Assembly (NCBI RefSeq): GCF_024713975.1
Contig: NC_091098.1
Coordinates: 19,215,316 to 19,279,315, forward strand
DNA: 64,000 nucleotides
From: Paralichthys olivaceus
Taxonomy: Eukaryota > Chordata > Actinopteri > Pleuronectiformes > Paralichthyidae
Direction of reading: 5' to 3'
The position numbers and the translations under genes are program-made. Below are positions 62,355-64,000 of this stretch, one piece after another. How positions within the stretch are numbered: the stretch's first letter is position 1; each line of letters starts with the position of its first letter. Below the pieces are notes generated by a model. The model saw nothing but the letters and a program-made list of their open reading frames with translations, was not told where the DNA came from and ran no database searches.

Positions 62355-64000
62355 GTGGGTGAAGTCAGAGCCTGAAACATTATATTGGATTTTTTTAATG
62401 CACAAAGATAAGATTTAGGTTCCAACTAGACCATAGAGAACTTTGGTTTATAACCTGCAGACATTTAACCTTCAGATGAATTAGGTTTTGGTGTAATTGT
62501 GTGTTTCTGTCTCGCTAAAGAGAGATGTCCATATGAAGAAGATATTTTGATATTTACAAAGAGAAACTGATTGTAAGGTTTCCTCCTCGGAGCAAAGTTA
62601 AAGACACCAGGCTGTCGAGTATCACTTCTAACCAGCGTCTCTCCAGGTCTCTGCACTCTGATAATAAAATAAAAACTGGGAGACACAGAAGCATCAGCAG
62701 GAAAGTGCTCTCTCTCTACATCCCTCCAGATATCATGAACATAGTTATATCATCACTGGTTGTAACCCACATTGAATATTATTTAGTTTTTTAAACTGCA
62801 GCCAAAAAGTAGGGATGCAGAAAAGATGCAAAAAGAGCTGCTGGACTTGCTTTACACTGTTCTTATCTCTCTAGCATTAATAAAATGCTTTCCAGACTTT
62901 CTAATCTGTCTGTGAAAACCAGACTTCACATAGTATCCTGGTGTTTATTTTAAAAAAATATCTTCTTATGTGAATACAACATCTTAAATATTTTACTAGA
63001 ACTTGGGAAGGGTCAATTGCCATCCAGGAACTGAAAAGTATTATTTGAAAGATATATTTCAGGGTTTAGGTGTAATAACATCTAATTCCACAGAAGTAGG
63101 AAATAAGAGTATTTTTTTCAGCCGCCTTCAGATTGGAGTTAGTTACCTTTAAATATCAGTTTTTGTCACCATTCAGCCCATTCATTTTCTCATCATGAAA
63201 TACTCATGTTTTCTGTCATGATGTCACTGTTCCATGATGTATTTCTTCTTCTCTCTCTTTTGATTGTGTCGACGTTGTAACTTTTGTCTTTTGTTCATTC
63301 TGTCCTTATTTTGTTCTCTTGTTGTCTTTGTTTCTTTCTTGTGTGTTCCATATTAATGACCCCTTAAAAACCAGACGATACATCTCAATGGGTTTGTCCA
63401 ATGACGATAAATGTCTAGTTTTATTAGCTGAGGCTGCAAACAGGAAAAAATAAATAAATTCAGACCTGGACATATAGATGAACAAGTCATGTCGAGGCCA
63501 CTGCATCTCCAGAGGCTCAGCACTGAAGTCAACATGTTTGCTGCATTTTTTCTGTTTCCATGTGTTGCTCAGCTGATGTAATATCCTCCCTCAGCAAAAC
63601 ACGTGCATCTAAGTCACGTCAATTTATTCATAGAGCACATTTATAAACAACATATGTAAAGCAGCTCAAGTGTTTTACAGAGATGAGAATTACAGTTGAA
63701 CACACATGTAGAATTATAGACATTTAGGTCACGTAGAATAGTTTTTGCATTTGCATGTTTTGAACCACAGTTGTAAGCAGTAGATTACTTTGATATCTTT
63801 GTTCCTGTATTGTTTTATCTAGCCTCATTTTAACTTCCTCATCTTCACATCTTCTAAGACGCTAACCACCGAGTCGATGCTTATCGGGTTTCCCTGATCA
63901 AGACATTGGCCTCAGACGCAGAGCTGGTCCCCAGGGGCTGCAAAGTGTCCACTGTTCACTGCATCAATAACATGGATCAATTACAGAATTCATTTCTTTC
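62355..64000 (+). other. grip2: grip2 intron 4 (to the window edge)
   Basis: No exon with the expected start of the PDZ1-PDZ2 linker or PDZ2 was found. A short repeat is at 63613-63705, and 63860-63995 also resembles a repeat tail (CCCCAGGGGCTGC, TTCACTGCATC) rather than coding DNA. Confidence 0.6.
63613..63705. repeat. short interspersed fish repeat
   Basis: TCAATTTATTCATAGAGCAC, then AAAGCAGCTCAAGTGTTTTA and CAGAG, is the start of a common teleost repeat of the form TTTATTTATAGAGCACwTTT...AAAGTGCTTTACAGAG. Confidence 0.7.

Noticed and set aside
63857..63998. Possible next grip2 exon in the last 150 bases
   Set aside because: The frame is open and in phase, but the peptide does not resemble the PDZ1-PDZ2 region, and the DNA resembles a fish repeat tail.

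Overview
The window is vertebrate nuclear DNA. It has spliced protein genes with GT-AG introns, long CA/GT microsatellites, and interspersed repeats that I recognise as typical of ray-finned fish. Introns are short for a vertebrate (many of 80 to 1500 bases), so a teleost, probably one with a compact percomorph-type genome, is the best inference. No bacterial, phage or viral gene was seen.

Five genes were assembled exon by exon, with splice sites and reading phase checked by hand. From left to right they are: dock3 (minus strand, 5' part only, 24 coding exons, ATG at 25305, running off the left edge); dcaf1 (minus, complete, 24 coding exons, 40259 to 29512, 1553 aa); ssuh2 (minus, complete, 13 coding exons, 47521 to 42128, 393 aa); rpl32 (plus, complete, 135 aa, 48805 to 50878); and grip2 (plus, 5' part only, 4 coding exons from 55930, running off the right edge).

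Region by region: 1-25.3 kb is the SH3, helical linker and DHR-1 (C2) half of a Rac GEF. 25.3-26 kb is its GC-rich first-exon and promoter area, rich in CAG/CTG, CCT and homopolymer tracts. 26-28.3 kb is intergenic with no gene seen. 28.3-41.5 kb is dcaf1, the CUL4-DDB1 substrate receptor. 41.5-47.8 kb is ssuh2, a DnaJ-type cysteine-rich protein. 47.8-48.1 kb is a short divergent promoter shared with the 5'TOP gene rpl32. 51-55.7 kb is repeat-rich intergenic DNA. 55.9-64 kb is the start of the PDZ scaffold gene grip2.

The genes are not one pathway. dock3 and grip2 are neuronal signalling and scaffold genes; dcaf1 and rpl32 are housekeeping. The order matters more as synteny: DOCK3 and DCAF1 lie in human 3p21, and SSUH2, RPL32 and GRIP2 in human 3p25, so one 64-kb fish segment joins two human blocks. 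No wholly new system was found. The most interesting points are an apparent second first exon for ssuh2, a tandem duplication in its intron, a MITE-like hairpin in dcaf1, a dock3 intron nearly half made of CA repeat, and a grip2 N-terminus with a possible palmitoylation cysteine.
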